From Myxococcus xanthus (GTDB taxonomy: Bacteria; Myxococcota; Myxococcia; Myxococcales; Myxococcaceae): 64,000 nucleotides of DNA. Of this stretch, positions 63,027 through 64,000 are shown in pieces. Numbering within the stretch: the stretch's first letter is position 1; every line of letters starts with the position of its first letter. Below the pieces are notes generated by a model. That model made no database searches, had not been told where the DNA came from, and saw nothing but the letters and a program-made list of their open reading frames with translations. The stretch lies in the NCBI RefSeq assembly GCF_013116825.1, contig NZ_JABFNS010000008.1:1-64000 (forward strand), written 5' to 3'. A program made the position numbers and the translations under genes.

Positions 63027-64000
63027 TTGCCCGTCGCCACCTTCATCCTGCCCGCTTCCCTCGCGCTCCAGTTGCTGTCGGGAGCCGCACCCGCCGCGAA
63101 GTCAGCGCCCAAGGCCGTCCCCGCGAAGCGCGCCGCGCCCGTGTACGCGCAGGCGACCGCGGAGAAGCTCATTGGGCCCGCGCTCACGGATGGCCATGCC
63201 TATGCGCGGCTCGCCGAGCTGACGGACGGCATTGGCCCGCGCCTGTCGGGGTCGCCGGGCGCCGAGGCCGCCGTGCAGTGGGCGCTGCGCTCCTTCAAGG
63301 CTGACGGGGTGAAGGCGTGGTTGGAGCCGGTGAAGGTGCCGCACTGGGTGCGAGGCGAGGCGTCCGGCGAGGTGCTGGCCTCCGAGCGCACGCGGGGGCA
63401 CCGCTTGGCGCTGCTGGCCCTCGGCGGCAGCCCGCCCACCGCGCCCGAGGGACTCAGCGCCGAGGTGGTGGAGGTGACGTCGCTGGAGCAGTTGGAGTCG
63501 CTGGGCGCGGCGGTGAAGGGGAAGTTCGTCTTCTTCAACCACACCATGACGGTGGCCGCGGACTACGGGCGCTTCGCGGGGCTGCGCTCACGAGGCCCCG
63601 CCGCCGCCGCGAAGCACGGGGCGGTGGGCGCGCTGGTGCGCTCGCTGGCCACGGCGTCGCTGCGCACGCCGCACACGGGCGCGACGAACTTCCCCAGTGA
63701 GGGGCCGCGGATTCCGGCGGCGTCGGTGGCTACGGAGGACGCGGACCTGCTCCACCGGCTGCTGGCGGGCGGCCCGGTGCGCGTGAAGCTGATGCTGGGC
63801 AGCTCCGAGCTGCCGGACGCGGATTCCGCCAACGTCGTGGCGGAGATTCGGGGCCGGGAGAAGCCGCAGGAAATCGTGCTGATTGGCGCGCACCTGGATT
63901 CGTGGGACGTGGGCACGGGCGCGCATGACGACGGCGCGGGCGTGGTGATGGTGATGGAGGCCGCGCGCCTCATCGCGAAGCTGCCGCAGGCGCCCCGGCG
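63027..64000 (+). CDS. M28-family zinc aminopeptidase, truncated by the window end
   Basis: Partial, 324 codons visible. It starts at TTG 63027, 5 bases after AGGAGG. A signal peptide (VATFILPASLALQLLSGAAPA) is followed by a PA-like insert (PRIPAASVATED) and the first zinc motif of M28 peptidases (GAHLDSWDVGTGAHDDGAG), with the His and bridging Asp. Later zinc ligands lie beyond the window. Such enzymes trim N-terminal residues from extracellular peptides; secreted proteases of this kind fit the predatory lifestyle of myxobacteria. Confidence 0.82.
   Translation, partial: MPVATFILPASLALQLLSGAAPAAKSAPKAVPAKRAAPVYAQATAEKLIGPALTDGHAYARLAELTDGIGPRLSGSPGAEAAVQWALRSFKADGVKAWLEPVKVPHWVRGEASGEVLASERTRGHRLALLALGGSPPTAPEGLSAEVVEVTSLEQLESLGAAVKGKFVFFNHTMTVAADYGRFAGLRSRGPAAAAKHGAVGALVRSLATASLRTPHTGATNFPSEGPRIPAASVATEDADLLHRLLAGGPVRVKLMLGSSELPDADSANVVAEIRGREKPQEIVLIGAHLDSWDVGTGAHDDGAGVVMVMEAARLIAKLPQAPR

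Overview
The window looks like a piece of a myxobacterial chromosome, most likely Myxococcaceae (Myxococcus/Corallococcus type). The base composition is very high in G+C, so antisense frames stay open for hundreds of codons. The gene families also point there: a Myxococcus-type sigma-70 factor, eukaryotic-type Ser/Thr kinase, a TIGR02266-like PilZ protein, TIGR02270, DUF2169/DUF4150 and a Cys-rich repeat surface protein. About fifty genes are called. No rRNA, tRNA, CRISPR array or insertion sequence was seen.

Layout. 209-3183: glucose dehydrogenase and a GH15 glucoamylase/trehalase-like enzyme. 3200-13909: a type VI secretion accessory and polymorphic-toxin island. It holds a PAAR-like DUF4150 - TIGR02270 - 891-aa unknown operon, a degenerate ketosynthase-like protein, an AHH-type nuclease toxin followed by three tandem Imm11-like immunity genes and one unknown gene, a divergent Imm49-like gene, and DUF2169. 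Part of the toxin/immunity operon falls to about 50% G+C. 14217-27916: housekeeping and signalling genes: DUF6209-like secreted protein, App1 phosphatase, polyphosphate kinase, Cys-rich repeat lipoprotein, CHASE3/PAS/GAF histidine kinase, MBL hydrolase, cupin, PilZ protein, RtcB.

28769-32471: a sigma factor, a small secreted pilus-N-domain protein, a TetR gene with a broken 3' end, and a Ser/Thr kinase carrying an anti-sigma-like zinc finger at its N terminus and a second copy of the pilus-N domain outside the membrane. The shared domain suggests one signalling unit. 32474-39425: DUF4142 protein, lipase-like hydrolase with two hotdog thioesterases, a TolB-propeller/amidohydrolase fusion and a macro-domain protein. 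39629-46625: an acyclic-terpene-utilisation-like cluster (SDR and TetR one way; AtuA, carboxyltransferase and biotin carboxylase the other) around a perfect 12-bp inverted-repeat operator.

46656-54934: MFS transporter, 2-oxoglutarate/Fe(II) oxygenase, glutathione S-transferase, and a TetR-RND efflux set without an outer-membrane gene. 54986-58745: DUF59 protein overlapping an amidohydrolase, then a hybrid histidine kinase. 58911-64000: a methyltransferase; a tightly coupled DUF262 - HipA-kinase operon lacking any HipB-like or DUF1524 partner; and the start of an M28 peptidase cut by the window edge.

The best candidates for undescribed biology are the kinase/sigma/pilus-N module, the DUF262-HipA pair, and the nuclease toxin with its triplicated immunity genes. 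All function calls come from reading protein motifs by eye; no database search was run.
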